Positions 31,471 through 42,937 of a DNA stretch of 64,000 bases are shown piece by piece. Below the pieces are notes generated by a model. It saw only the letters and a list, made by a program, of their open reading frames with translations. It made no database searches and was not told the DNA's origin. Source of the DNA: Durusdinium trenchii (lineage: Eukaryota > Sar > Dinophyceae > Suessiales > Symbiodiniaceae); NCBI GenBank assembly GCA_963970005.1, contig CAXAMN010008557.1, positions 899,732 to 963,731 of the forward strand, in the 5' to 3' direction. How positions within the stretch are numbered: the stretch's first letter is position 1; each line of letters opens with the position of its first letter. Both the position numbers and the translations under genes were made by a program.

Positions 31471-34400
31471 GACAGCATGTGCAGGGGCATGTGCTGTTCC
31501 AATGCCAAGGCCGGCTCAGGACTGCCAACGCTAGAGTTGAAAGAACTACAAAATTACACAATGTTGTGCTTTGCCGCGGTCAGCTTATTCTTAAACATCA
31601 GCACTGCCCTGATGGTAGGGATGCAGCATCCATGTGGCAACTGGAGATCCTGAACTGTGCGGTTTTCTTGAAATTTATTGACTGATTGCATGTTTTGAGT
31701 CTAATTTTGACAAAGGAACTTCGGCGCTGAGACGATTAAGCCTACAAACGTTGGTATGTGTCCGTGAGCCCTCACACACCTGCAAACACAAAATTGCAAT
31801 ATCAACATAAATAACAACACTGCTCGGCACAAAAAGAACACATGTCGCAAAAACATTTGGGAAGAAGCAGGGAAATCTAAAAACAGCGAAATAGAAAGAC
31901 TGGGCTGACCAGCTGAAGTGCAGAAAAATGCATGTCAGGCATCACACGGGACTGTGTGCTGCACTTCTCAGCCAGGACACCAGTTGCCATTGTGAGGATC
32001 AGACTGGAAAAAGCCGTGCTTCACAACCATGTGTCCATAAACCCTGAGCTGTCTGAGCTGTCACTCTTCGTTCTATGTTTGTCTGATGGCACTTGCAGTT
32101 GTGATGTCGATCATCTTGAACTGCATGCAATGCACTGGCAAGAATCTGCAATGATACTGTAATGGTTTGCCTAGGTGCATTAAAATGGCGGCATAAATGT
32201 TGGATCGCCAATCCACAATACTCTCGATCTGGCCCCCACCTGCGAAGTGCCGTGTGCGCCCCTGTCACCCCTCAGCAGTGTACTCAATTCAAGCCCAGCC
32301 GCTGTCTTCCAAATAGTTTTTCAAAGGCGTCCCTGCCGCCAAAGACCTCAATCAAGCAAGCAGTGCTTCCTCAACAAGCAAGAGTGCACATCATCGAAGA
32401 GCCGGGCTGAATCAAAATGTACCTTGAGGACGTAGCCACCTAGGTTGGCCCACAGGTCCATCATCTCATCAGGTACTTCACACCTTTCCGTCTAGTACAC
32501 CTTCTACCCTTCCAATGTTGCTTGTCTTTTCATATCTCTTCAGTCTTGCAAGTGCATACCCGCGCCCAGCATGTGCCCTGATCATTCTGGAGACAAGATT
32601 GAAATTCCTTTGCCGGGCCACTGCATTGGGCGTGGTGAGCTTGATAGTATGAGGTTTCAAAGCCGGCATAAAATCGCCTGAAACCATGTTTCCGTCAGAA
32701 GAGAGGGCCTGGACGTCAATAACTAATTTAGTTTGATGGACCTCACCGAACGGATCATGCCCAAAGTCATCCGAAACTGCTTGTTCGGGGACAGCTGGGC
32801 ATGTACTGTAGCACCAATGGCGACGAGATGATAACTTCAGGCTCAACTCTACCAACTGAACAGACCCTGCTGCCTGCGTCAATTTGCCTCGTGAATTCTG
32901 CAAGCATTTCCTGCCTGAGATTGTTCAAGCCAAATGCAGATCCAAATACCGTTTGCATCTCCACATTGAGCAAGAAACTACTAGTAGCTTCTGGCAATAC
33001 TACAATGACCATTCTTGCTACTAGGTACAAAGGGCATCGCTACTAGGAGCAAGAATCTACTGGTACCTCTTGGCATTACTGCTAGTAGCATTCTTGCTAC
33101 TAGGAACAAGGGGCATTACTACTAGGAGCAAGAAACTACTGGTAGATATGTGTATATATATATATATCTGCCCGCTCGGAGTCCGATGTCTGAGGCTTTT
33201 GGCTGTCTACGGGGGACATGCAATACATACGAGCTTTGGATAGCTAATGTCAACCTAGGATTAAGTAATTCCCCCTATTAATCAAGCCCAGCTGTCCCAG
33301 AAAAAATATAGTTTACTATTATACTTATTTATCATTAGTTTACTATATATTATAGTCATATTTATTTATGATTTGCAGTATTTTCTTATTGGCCAGTATC
33401 CTCTCCTCATGGTGAACCTGATCTTCTGATACACCCTTTTTTTCTCATCCTTCCCTGTGAAAACGCCAAAAATCTCGCTAGCACAATTGTTTCATTTTCC
33501 CTTATTGAAACTCTATCAACATCTTAAGGTGTTCGAGCTCACAAAGGGTACCCCTCACACAGGCCCTACCACCCTCTAATAGTAGGGCCCCCCTATTAAT
33601 CAAGCCCAGCTGCCCCCAGAAAAATATAAAGTACTGGTATAGTGTGCTATTAGTTTCAATCAAACAAAAAAATATTGTTTTCCAATCTCTTTCATATCTT
33701 TCCTAATCATTCCAATCATCCCAATCCCAATCTTTCCTAATCTTGTCATCATCTCATCATCCATCATCAGGTCATCATCTTTGTTAACTGTTAGCAATCT
33801 CAAACCTTGTTGATCTGTTGACCTTGAAGGGAGGGGCCGTTGATTAATCCTACGTCGACACTATTCAGCTTTGGCTGAGCATCAACCAACACAATGCACG
33901 AAGGATCCATGTCTGAAGGTGAGGACAAGGTTCCCTTTCTGCGTAAAGCTTGCCTCATCCTGAAGATTAAACCTCGCGGCGCCGCGCACTGGCACAAAAA
34001 GACAAAAGCAAGTTCTCAAAACAAAGAAACTGGCAATGTTCCTCTAAGCTGCATGTGAAACAACCCGTGCAAATGACTTTCCTGTGAATCAACCATCAAG
34101 CAGCTCGTCAAAGATTGACTTCTTCATCGGCTCAAGGATTTTCCACATCAATTTCGTCTTGTCATCCTCATGAGGCGTAGATGAGGAATGCAACTTGCAA
34201 CCACGGTTGGTCGAGCAGCGAAATTGTGCCTACTTCCTAAATCCTCTTTGGATTGAGCACTTTGCCGATTCACTTTGGTTTCGTCTTGCTTTTTTCTGTG
34301 GTTAGCACAAAAAGGCACTTCAAGGATTGGAATGTCCATGTACCATTCCAATGCTTCTCTCTGCTCGTAGTGACTGTATTATGCTCTTGAAGCTCACGAG

Positions 34401-36911
34401 CCCGGTAGGTAAGGCTGTTTCCAGGCAAGAAACACAGGCTCCGTATGATTGGCAGTTTGTGAAGAAGAGTTCCAGAAGGTTCCAGTCATTCTTGTAGAAG
34501 CTTTCCGTCTCCTGAATCAGCTCTTGCAAATGTGTAAGAACAACAAGCGCGCTTCGAACACACTGTCCTCGAACACTGTCTTCACAATCACGGTGTCTCC
34601 GTGCCCCTTTGGCAACAGTTTTTTGAAGGCAGTGTAGTTTTCAGGACTGAGATCCTGAGAGGCACGAATGTTTTGACAATTACGGAACTGTTGCTATGGC
34701 TCTGACATCTTCTTGCTACTTCTCTCTAAGCACGCCTCCCGCAATGTAAACAGGTCCACTTGTCCAACGGAGCCTGCACTGAGTGCCTCGGGTGGATCAG
34801 CAAACAAGGTGGGACCTGAATGGACTGTCCGGGTGCAGCGTTGAAGGCGCAAAGGGTCACCGGTGTTGTGACATCGCGATGTTGACTGACATGGATCTTA
34901 CAATGTCAGGGAAGGTGTATGACTGAGTAGAAATGAATGGCTGAGTCTTCAAGTCGAATCCAAAAGTTCCAGAATGTGTTTGATGGTTGGGATGCACCGT
35001 TTAACTGGCAGTTTGGTATGGTTCATTGGCCAATGACATTTTAAGAATTCTATATACAAGGAAGCATGCAGGGAATGACATAAAGAAGGACATAGGGAAT
35101 ACCGTTGGGAAGGATTCGAGGGATCAGTGAGACTATTCGCTTCATGGGGTTCAGAAAAAAGTCATGTCAAGATTGCTGGCATTGAACAATGGGCATGACC
35201 GTACAACATATATATTATATATATGTGTACATATACCAATGCAAGCAACGAAGCATATCACGATTCCTTCTAGGATATTTGGATGGATAAACAATTCAAC
35301 AGGGGGGGTGAGCATATTGGAATCAATGGGGCTAGTCGTTGTGATGGGCCGGGCTAAGGCAAGGGGTAGGCCTATGCGCAAGCTTCGCTCGGCTCAACAT
35401 AAAAATGTGCAGGTTGCCCATCGGCCTTATTGTGCAGTGTTTTGCACCTTGCAACCATAGGTCCTGCCTTCTACTAGCTGCATCTGAAAGCCTCCGATAC
35501 GGAAATTGGTAGCTTGCTAAACATGAGAAAGCATCGTCTGAAAATGACTTAAGTTTTTGCATGTTCCCTTTGCTCCACCAATCTGACCCAAGCCACCTGC
35601 TTGTATTTCAAGATGTTCAAAAGTGGAAGGTCTACCTCCTCTCCACTTCCAAGCTCAAGCCTGACCTGAGGATCTTGACTCTGCCTTAGCAAGGCAGGCA
35701 GCCACGAAACTGATTTCCCACAACTCTTGAGAAATTGAAGTGTCGCAATGCTCTCACAAAGTCGTGAATGCAAGTGAAGAGGCTCAAGTCTTCAATGCAA
35801 AACTCGTGGAAGGGCCAGCTAGGACTTCCAAACCATCATACAGTCCAAAACAGAAAACGCCACTTTCCAAGCAATCTGACCATGCGCTTGGTACAATCAT
35901 TCGTCGAAGTCAAGCACTTAAATTGTGCTCTAAGACATAGGCAAGTACTCCATGGTGCCCTGTTCATCACGAGAGGGGTTTGCATTCTGCGTCTCCTGGA
36001 GCATCAACAAGCCCAGAGGTAAATGAGGTTTGGCTTTGGGGAGCGAAGGCGTTAATTTATGTTTGGAAGTGTTGATGTTTGTTTCTTTTTCTCGTTCTCA
36101 TGTGTGCTCCGGATTGGAAACATGAATGGCTTCGCATGGTTTCGCTCTGGCTCTCAAGTGCGACCTCAGGCACTAAATTTGTCGACCGGTTTGCTTTGAT
36201 GGAAGGAGGGTCAAAGCGAAGAAACTGGAGCCACAACAACTTGAGGTGACGCAAGGAATTCAACGGTGCAGAGCTGGACTGCAATCAAATGTGCACCAGC
36301 ATAAGCATACCTGTGCGGTCGCTGGCATCTTACAAACGCCAGCTGGCTCGACAAGTGATATAATTGATCATGTAATCGGATGAGGGGGACTGCTGAAGTG
36401 CAAAAAGCTCTGTGATATGTTGTGATCAGTGGCCTGGCATCAAAGTGGCAAGCAAAAGTTGCAATCAAAGCCTAGTCCCAGGATGTCCCAAATGTCCAAA
36501 AGCGGAAAGCTGCCAAAACCTGGATCTGAGATCTCCAGGGGTCAAAGTTGCAGTCGCTGTTTTTGAGTGAACAAGTTGCAAAGGGACAATTTTCCACTTC
36601 TATGTTAGTTCCAGGGGGAGTACACTCTCAAAAGCTCCGCACAGGTAGAGATGGCTGAACCTAGTGAATTGAAAAGATTGCACAATGTTGAGAGCAGCTG
36701 CTGGGGGTGTACGTCTGGGTTGGGGCTGGCATTGTTTACAGCCAAATGCCAGGTGATGCCAGGTGGCAACTTGACTGCTCTGAAGGGTCAAGCACAAGAA
36801 TCTGATCAAGCTTCAGCATACCCCTTGGCACAACAACACGATCTCGGATCTCGCCTTCAGCTTGTTCCGCACAAAATCATCTTTCACCAAATCCGGTCGC
36901 ATGGCCAGATT
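31385..36911 (-). CDS. ABC1K/UbiB-family atypical protein kinase (gene span, partial)
   Basis: Multi-exon minus-strand gene. Diagnostic pieces in order are NLAMRPDLVKDDFVR (the segment after the family KxGQ motif), EPEVIISSPLVLQYMP (the hinge-side segment), RMIRAHAGRG, then VYGHMVVKHGFFQSDPHNGN (catalytic loop, family consensus GFFHADPHPGN) and LTDFGTSRGN (metal-binding DFG). ABC1K/ADCK/UbiB proteins act in mitochondria or plastids in quinone and lipid metabolism. Which subfamily this is cannot be told. The KxGQ and Ala-rich-loop exons were not identified. Exons at 34.4-36.0 kb lie inside the span but are not assigned. The C-terminus below 31.38 kb was not resolved. Confidence 0.8.
31981..32043 (-). 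CDS. ABC1K exon: catalytic loop
   Basis: 63 bp between AG|G (32045-32044) and GTGTCC (31980). Encodes VYGHMVVKHGFFQSDPHNGN. Asp and Asn of D-P-H-x-G-N are the catalytic-loop residues. Gln stands where most family members have His (FFHADPH). Confidence 0.88.
32560..32625 (-). CDS. ABC1K exon preceding the catalytic loop
   Basis: Reads ARQRNFNLVSRMIRAHAGRG and ends at a GTATGC donor (32559). The two leftover bases join the first base of the next exon in phase to give Gly, then VYGHMVV. The 5' boundary is approximate. Confidence 0.6.
32806..32914 (-). CDS. ABC1K exon: middle kinase segment
   Basis: Acceptor AG at 32916-32915. Reads QEMLAEFTRQIDAGSRVCSV then EPEVIISSPLVLQYMPS. The EMLxEF and EV..SS..VL..MP elements correspond to the E-rich helix and hinge of the family. 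Internal splicing within this stretch is possible. Confidence 0.55.
32985..33175. repeat. CTACTAGGAGCAAGA dispersed repeat plus (TA)n
   Basis: At least four variants of TTGCTACTAGGAACAAGGGGCATTACTACTAGGAGCAAGAA-type units, ending in GTGTATATATATATATATCTG. Same vocabulary as 7060, 10262, 43085 and 56715. Confidence 0.8.
33268..33650. repeat. direct duplication of a ~55-bp AT-rich block
   Basis: 'CCCCTATTAATCAAGCCCAG' starts both copies (about 33271 and 33588). Each continues with CTG(T/C)CCC(C)AGAAAAA(A)TATA and a TAGTTT-type AT tract. The spacer is AT-rich with no coding signal. Confidence 0.75.
34420..34511 (-). CDS. exon of an unidentified gene
   Basis: AG|G acceptor at 34513-34512. Reads ETESFYKNDWNLLELFFTNC then QSYGACVSCLE. 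Lies within the ABC1K span but is not matched to that family. Confidence 0.5.
34564..34640 (-). CDS. exon of an unidentified gene
   Basis: Reads AFKKLLPKGHGDTVIVKTVF then ED, to a GT donor (34563-34562). A 50-bp GT-AG intron then leads to the exon at 34511. The V-I-V-K strand could be compared with kinase VAVK, but I do not claim that. Confidence 0.5.
35332..35545 (-). CDS. possible exon of an unidentified gene
   Basis: Minus strand reads LKSFSDDAFSCLASYQFPYR then RLSDAASRRQDLWLQGAK. Coding-like in its upstream half; the lower half is probably intron. Confidence 0.4.
35560..35773 (-). CDS. exon of an unidentified gene
   Basis: Minus strand reads CESIATLQFLKSCGKSVSWL, PALLRQSQDPQVRLELGSGE and EVDLPLLNILKYKQVAWVRL. 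Long and clearly coding-like. BTB- or armadillo-like helices are possible but unproven. Confidence 0.6.
36855..36911 (-). CDS. ABC1K exon: RPD segment (GC donor)
   Basis: Acceptor AG at 36913-36912, then NLAMRPDLVKDDFVRNKLK and a GC donor at 36854. In ABC1 kinases the sequence KxGQ-x-L-x-x-RPDLxxxxF is conserved. This exon starts exactly after the expected Gln, so the preceding exon should end in KxGQ. Confidence 0.8.
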
Positions 36912-37321
36912 CTGCGAAACCTCATGCATCGAGATCGCGTGAACACTTGCCCCTTACACCTCTGCTTGGTCACTTCGCCTTCGGCATCAGGCCACCAACT
37001 TCAAAGATTTGGTCAAGAGCTTCTTTTGCGCAAACCTGGGCAGCGTCAATACCACTTCCTGTGCAGCGAGATGACCTTGTCATGAGTCATGATTCCAATC
37101 CCTAAATCTCCATGGTACTGATTTGATCTCCAAGTCTTCAGTGTTGCCGGCAGCTTCCATCACCCGGAATAGTTTTGTCATCCTTGGCTAAAACGTGGTG
37201 AGAGGGACTCACTCTGAAGAGCGGGGCTGCCCTTCAGCCGAAGAGTCCCGCCCAGCAAAGTCGTCATCCTTGACGCCAAGCCTTTGACTTCTTCTCCAGT
37301 ATAGTCATGTAGCTGCCTCAC

Positions 37322-37621
37322 CTGACAGCCCAAGAATCTGCCACAGAAACTGAAAGTGCTGCTTGCCATAAGCTACTGGGCGCACTACTTTCTTCTGCTC
37401 ATCTGATTCGTCTGAGCCCATCCACCTCCTATACAGGCTCCGTCCTGACTTTTTGCTCCAAGCACCCAGCATGAAAATACGAATGGTCTGTTGGCAGCCT
37501 TCTCCATGATGTTGTTTGACGAAAAAGCCAAGTGGAGTGGTGTTCGCCCAGAAAAAGACCATATGTGCGGCCTGTCCTACAGAATACCATTTGGTGGCTT
37601 TCACTCCAACTCTTCCAAGGG
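37322..37621 (-). CDS. exon of an unidentified gene
   Basis: Acceptor AG at 37623-37622, then GVKATKWYSVGQAAHMVFFW, TPLGFFVKQHHGEGCQQTIR and AYGKQHFQFLWQILGLS, to a GTGAGG donor at 37321-37320. About 100 residues rich in Trp, Phe and His. No family recognised. Confidence 0.6.
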
Positions 37622-37869
37622 CTGAATCCGAGCCCAGCAACTCCTTAGATGGCAAGTTAACTCAAAGTTTTCCTTGGTCCTGTCCTACCCGGTTCACGGC
37701 AGAAAACGAGAAACATGCGAATTTGCCCATGTGGCAGCACTAGCTGGTGTCACAAAGCAGTCCAGCTCAGCTCAGCTACTGAGTGACGTCTGGAAAGCAG
37801 TCCAGTTGAGCACAACAACCCTTGCAAAAAAAAGGACAGGAGCAAGACACATTGACCGTCACAAATCAC

Positions 37870-38085
37870 CAGGAACCCTCTTGAAAGTTCTCTCCAGAAG
37901 CTTTTCGACGTTTTCTGCGGAAACTGCCGCAACCTTCGGATCAGATTCTGGAACCGTCCAGACCTTGGAACACTTGAAACCCTTCAACACCACCGAAAAC
38001 CTCGAACTCGAATCATTTGCGGAACCTGTCCAAACCCACTCAAACCTACTGGCCGAAGACCCCAAAGCATTCGGCTTCATAAGAA
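37870..38085 (-). CDS. exon of an unidentified gene
   Basis: Minus strand reads NALGSSASRFEWVWTGSAND, SVVLKGFKCSKVWTVPESDP and KVAAVSAENVEKLLERTFKR, then a GT donor near 37869. Strong coding character. Confidence 0.55.
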
Positions 38086-38482
38086 GCAAGCTCATGTGAC
38101 ACATGTGAGATCCCAAAAGCAGGTGGAATCCAAAACTGGCTTTCAATCTAACATAATTCAACTGTTGTTGCACCGCTCTGATCGGCTCCATTGGCCGCAT
38201 CGGCCCCATCGGTTTCCAGCTGTTCAAAGGTAAGGTTGTGTGTCCCTCTAGCAGGCGTCTGACTGGCTGTGTTACTATTATATACTATTATTGTCTTCAT
38301 GCGAAATCATGAGATCGTTGGCGCATGGCCTCCAAGTGTAAAACATACATGTCCCCTGCATCTAAGACAGAACATGCAGCTTACAGTTGGAGAGGTACTT
38401 ACCCCAAACTGTGGAACAAAGGAGAACAGGGCAAAGATTGAACAATGCATGTCCTAGTGCAGCTGAAGATTCACCAACCCAC

Positions 38483-38555
38483 TTTGCCTTGCCCAGCGAT
38501 GACATCTTCCAGAATGAGGTCCTTGGCTCCGTGCAACTCGAGAAACTGGATCATG
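38483..38555 (-). CDS. exon of an unidentified gene
   Basis: AG at 38557-38556 and GTGGGT donor at 38482. Reads MIQFLELHGAKDLILEDVIA then GQGK. Confidence 0.5.
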
Positions 38556-38815
38556 CTAGTCGCAAAACACGCCAATCTTTTCCAAGCTCAAGTGTTCGAA
38601 TCACCCAGCAACACGGCCTAGCTTGTGGACCAACAGCGGAAGAACGTCTTTCATCCTCTGAAAAGGTTGGCATCATGATGTCTGGAAAGTCTTCGGCTTG
38701 GTTATGAGATGACTTCTTAACACCGTCGTCATGCCTCTTGACTGTGGAGGACTCCGAATTTGATGAATTCGACCAGCTTCAACTCGTCAAAACACCAAAA
38801 CACATCACAAACTGC

Positions 38816-38888
38816 CACTGAAGATCTCTTCAGCAGTCTTTGAGGGAGCCAGATCATCCACTGGACAAGCCCCAACTTCATCCAGCAC
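38816..38888 (-). CDS. exon of an unidentified gene (GC donor)
   Basis: AG|G acceptor at 38890-38889, GC donor at 38815-38814. Reads VLDEVGACPVDDLAPSKTAE then EIFS. Acidic, typical exon composition. Confidence 0.55.
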
Positions 38889-39489
38889 CTACAGATGTCT
38901 GGTGCCCGTGGGCACCTGCAAAAGCTCAAGAAAGACCCTTGTGTCAAGCAATGTAAAGCCATGTGGCCTTTACTTCCACAGCATCTGCCGCCTAGCCGGG
39001 GTGGAATGACCAGGACGCTTGCTGCAGAGGCTAGCTAGAGGATCAAAGAAATGCCGATAGATTATAGATAGGGGCTCGAAGTATGCTAATAGTTGGATTT
39101 CTATGGACAAGCGCTTGCAAAACACGCCTTGGAACCCTCCAAAATGGCGCACCAAAACAACCAATAAAAGAGGTCTTGCAAAAACTAAACTGACAAAGTC
39201 GAAGAACGTCACTCAGTGGGTGGATGGCCTGTGTTCTTCATTTGTCTTTTTATTGGAAGATGCCAGCTAATGTGAGCCAAGCAAATACGGAAACTGCACC
39301 TTCTTGGTATTGGCATAGCAACCGTCCATATGAAGAGGCATAGGCTGCTTGACGTCCTGACACTGCTATTTCGACGGTTCTTCTTCACTTTTGAACTTTA
39401 TATATATATATATATATGTATAATAGTACTTTTATCCAAATAGGTGCGCAGAAGCTACATTTATTCAAATGCCAAGAAACGCTTGGAAC

Positions 39490-39684
39490 TTCAGATCCCT
39501 GCAAGAAGCTCTTGTCCACCACAGCAGAAATTTCAAGGTCTTTCACCTGGGCTTGGATTTCCTGCGCATGCCCCATGTGTCTCCCTAGCACCCCAGCCTT
39601 GTACTTCACCATATTGTGGAGGCGGCCAATTTTGGTGCCCACGCAGGACAAACGGAAAAAGGCTTTCTGCAAGAGCTTGGCATC
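39490..39684 (-). CDS. exon of an unidentified gene
   Basis: AG|G acceptor (39686-39685), GT donor (39489-39488), 195 bp in one clean frame. Reads DAKLLQKAFFRLSCVGTKIG, RLHNMVKYKAGVLGRHMGHA and QEIQAQVKDLEISAVVDKSF. Helical, possibly a coiled-coil or bundle domain. Confidence 0.65.
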
Positions 39685-39904
39685 CTGCAAAGCATGCTAA
39701 ACAACAAAGGTCGCTGACGCTGCAAAGTTCCATATTATATCCTGAAGTTCAACATGAAAGTCTCTAGCAGCTTGCAACAGTGAATCTAAGAACCACAAGA
39801 GCCGCTGGGTTTGCGACCGAAAGTGCTTCCGATACTTCATCTTGACCTGGGGTGTGAACCAACAAACCCGTTATGCCAAAACGAGAGAGAGAGAGAGAGA
39901 GAGA

Positions 39905-40330
39905 GCTCCGTAAAACTAAATGTGCAAAAGTTGCAGCCTAAAGCTGACAAAGCTCTCAACATGTCAGAAACGAACTTGGTCCAACATTGCAGACTCTTAT
40001 CAAGTATCCAACCTTCTGAGAGTTCAAATGACACCTGGTCCCAGAAGAAACACCTTTTTGCTGAGTGACTTTGGTTCATCAAATGTCGAAAGGTCTTGCC
40101 AGCCCAAACCAAGGGATCCTGCTGCGTTGCCAAGTACCAGTTTTCTTCTTTGCCTGGAGGCAGTGAGGGACTGCTCAAAGCTTTCCAAGTGGCGCATTGG
40201 ATTCTTTTGCCTTTCATGCCTTTTGGTGGCCTTCATTCCATACATTTTGCCGGGCAACTTTCTTTGTCCATACAAAGGTAGAGGAATGCTGAGAGATCTG
40301 ACTTCTTGAAAATTTTGCCTCAAAAACAAG
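39905..40330 (-). CDS. exon(s) of an unidentified gene
   Basis: Two overlapping open minus frames: one with WAGKTFRHLMNQSHSAKRCF and QVSFELSEGWILDKSLQCW, the other with KMYGMKATKRHERQKNPMRH. Probably two exons in different frames separated by a short intron. A (GA)n tract begins at 39881. Confidence 0.4.
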
Positions 40331-40903
40331 CACAACTCCGATTCACTTGAAATGTGCAATCTGAATGTGACATAGTTTCTTGCGAACCAAGGAAGGTTTG
40401 CTAAAAGCTGATGAAGACAAGGAATGCTTCACCTCACGCTGAACTATCGCAAATATTGAGTTTAAGCTGAATACACCAACGTACTATGGGGAATCCGATG
40501 GAATCGGTCTGGTTGGTTGCAATTGGTAGGGCTTGAAGGGTCATGTGCTTGTGTACTGTACTGCGAAATTGTTGATCATGCTACAGCGGGGAATTTGTTG
40601 GTGGATGACATTATCTGCAAGAGCGCGGAACACTGCGCGGAACATTGTGTCTGACATCCTTAGAGGACATAGCCAGACTGCATTGCTGCAGCCCAGTGGC
40701 TGACTCTGACTGGTGCATGCCAATATCTCCTTCAGGGCAAGAACGAGATCCTAGCTGTCGCTTTGGAACCCCTTCTGGCCACGTTAAGACAAGTACCAGA
40801 ACGCAGTTTCTTTCTGCAACCCCAACACAAGCAACCTATTAGGTAGGTCTATTGATTTGTGTTTTCTTCTCGGCACTGCCATTCTCAAACACCCATGAAA
40901 GCT

Positions 40904-40999
40904 TCAGAACGTCGTGAAGCCCGTCGAGAATTTCTTATTCTGGTTCTGGATAAGGCCGGGCATGATCGCCGAGACCAATTGGGTGGGCAGCACTTTCTC
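40904..40999 (-). CDS. terminal exon of an unidentified gene
   Basis: AG|G acceptor at 41001-41000. Reads EKVLPTQLVSAIMPGLIQNQ then NKKFSTGFTTF and TGA at 40906-40904. Marks the 3' end of a gene whose upstream exons probably include those at 42282-44222. Confidence 0.5.
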   Translation of the reverse strand, partial: EKVLPTQLVSAIMPGLIQNQNKKFSTGFTTF

Positions 41000-41099
41000 C
41001 TGAAAGCAAAAGGTACAAGTTTTGGTCACCTGCAGAATAGAGCTTGCTATGATGTCATTCTTGATGTTGCTTTAACAAAACGTCTCCTATTGTCAAAAC

Positions 41100-41460
41100 T
41101 TGACACGTGATCCGGAGAAGCTCCAAGACAGGGTTGCACGAATAACGAACGGCGAATCACGCTCAGGGTCAGGGATCTCGAGGGTTACCGACACAAACAA
41201 CGAATCACGAATCACCAATAATCCCCCTCAGGGTCGAGGATCTCGAGGCTATAGAGTCACAAACGACGAATCGCGCGAATACCGAATCACAAAACGACCA
41301 CGAATTGTAGAATGAATCGCGAATTGCTCGGCGGTAATATAACGAATCACGAATCATGAAAATTCATGAAATGAATCACGGACAACGAATCACAAAAAAC
41401 GAAACGAATCACGAATCGCTCGGCTGTGTAACGAATCACGAAATGAATCACCCTTCCGGA
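41100..41460. repeat. ACGAATCACGAA imperfect tandem repeat
   Basis: Scrambled tandem of ACGAATCAC, GAATCACGAA, AATGAATCAC, with two longer repeats of CAGGGTC(A/G)(G/A)GGATCTCGAGG (41165 and 41227). No consistent period; resembles a shuffled minisatellite. Confidence 0.85.
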
Positions 41461-41621
41461 CGACCACTCCAAAACTTCGAAAGGCAAATTTCTCTGAGAG
41501 GCTGCACCCTTGGCAATGCGGTGTGGTGGTCGAAGCCTTGGATTCCAAATTGCCCGCTTGTACGTGCGAAGAAGTGAGGGTTCATTCGTTATGTATTTGG
41601 GGTTCTGTCTATGTGAGTGTG

Positions 41622-41654
<33 letters not shown>

Positions 41655-42281
41655 TTATGATTCAATGCGTATGTCTCACCGTGTAGGTGTGCGCTTATGT
41701 ATCTGTGTGTAAATTGACATTCATGTTGGCGAGCATGCAGTGGGCACAAGTGGCGTGACTGTGGATGCTTGCATGCAATCTTGAGTCTAGGATGCGTGAC
41801 AGGGAGTCTGTCATAATGATTGTACCATCCGAGTGCACACTGCTGACTGCACTACGCAGCTGACAATCAAGACCCACAACTGTTAGGACACCTGGACTGG
41901 CCTAATGCAGGTGAGAAGGCCAGCAATCATGGCCACCTGAGCCTGTACCAACATGTACCCATGTACAACCACAGGCAGCCCTGGCCCTGGATGTAGAGGT
42001 GCCAGGGTGGCCTCATTTGGGGAATTGTCACGGGCTCCCTTGACCAGTCCATATGACCCTATCGCTTGTCCTGTTGTCTACGCATTTTCTGGCCCCACCT
42101 TCAAACTGACACCTGGAACACCAACCAAAAACAGGATGGTATACTAAAACAGTAGACTGCTACATATCAGATCAGAAAAATGCCAGTCACATTTGAGCTT
42201 CACGGGCTATCTGCAATAGACTATCCACGGGCAACACAGCAGGTATTTGAAGCTATCTGTTATGATTGCGTGCGGCCAAAC

Positions 42282-42384
42282 TTGTCCATCTCCGCATGCT
42301 TCCAGGGTACGGCAGCCAATCATAGACGCCCTCGAATTGTTCCAAGCGCTTGTACTTCACCTCCTCAAGTGCCAAATCTTTCAC
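42282..42384 (-). CDS. exon of an unidentified gene
   Basis: AG|G acceptor at 42386-42385. Reads VKDLALEEVKYKRLEQFEGV then YDWLPYPGSMRRW. The 3' end is set at a GT near 42281. Clear coding character. Confidence 0.6.
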
Positions 42385-42787
42385 CTGCGATGGAAAGGGG
42401 ACATTGGAGTCAAAACACCACATTACTCACATTATCTGGCCACGCCAATTGGAGAACATACCAATACCATCAACCAATCCAAACCCCAATGCACTCAACA
42501 GACCCAGCGGCCAACCGCACAGACCTGAAAAAGCAACAAAGGGATGTGACTTGCGAGCGCCGCCGCCAAAATCAGTAGACTTGTGGGCGCTAGCCGTTGG
42601 CCAACCCCCAGCTGCACAAACCTCGCATAAACACTATGTGGTCTCCAAAAGCACAGCCTCATTTTGCCGGCCCTTCTCACCCAGAAAGGACACCAGGCAG
42701 CAAATTGCTTGGGTAAGCAAACTTCCTCTTCCCAGTACAATTCACATGCTCCCAAACCGATCACTGATCACTCCAAAACTCCCACAC

Positions 42788-42903
42788 AGGAGACCGGAGG
42801 GGGCCTTGGCTTTCAAGTCTGCCAAGTCTGATTTGAGTGCTTTCGTCTCGATGGAGCCATCCTCCATATCTCTGGACGCCACTTCCTCTCGGGGCCCGAA
42901 CAG
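42788..42903 (-). CDS. exon of an unidentified gene
   Basis: Acceptor AG at 42905-42904. Reads LFGPREEVASRDMEDGSIET then KALKSDLADLKAKAPSGLL, to a GT donor at 42787-42786. Hydrophilic coiled-coil-like stretch. Confidence 0.55.
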
Positions 42904-42937
42904 CTAGACCGTGGAGCACGTTTTGTGGTTTAGCAGC

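Noticed and set aside
42180-42907. Plus-strand frames of 132 and 185 codons
   Set aside because: They overlap two well-supported minus-strand exons (42282-42384 and 42788-42903) and are their shadows.
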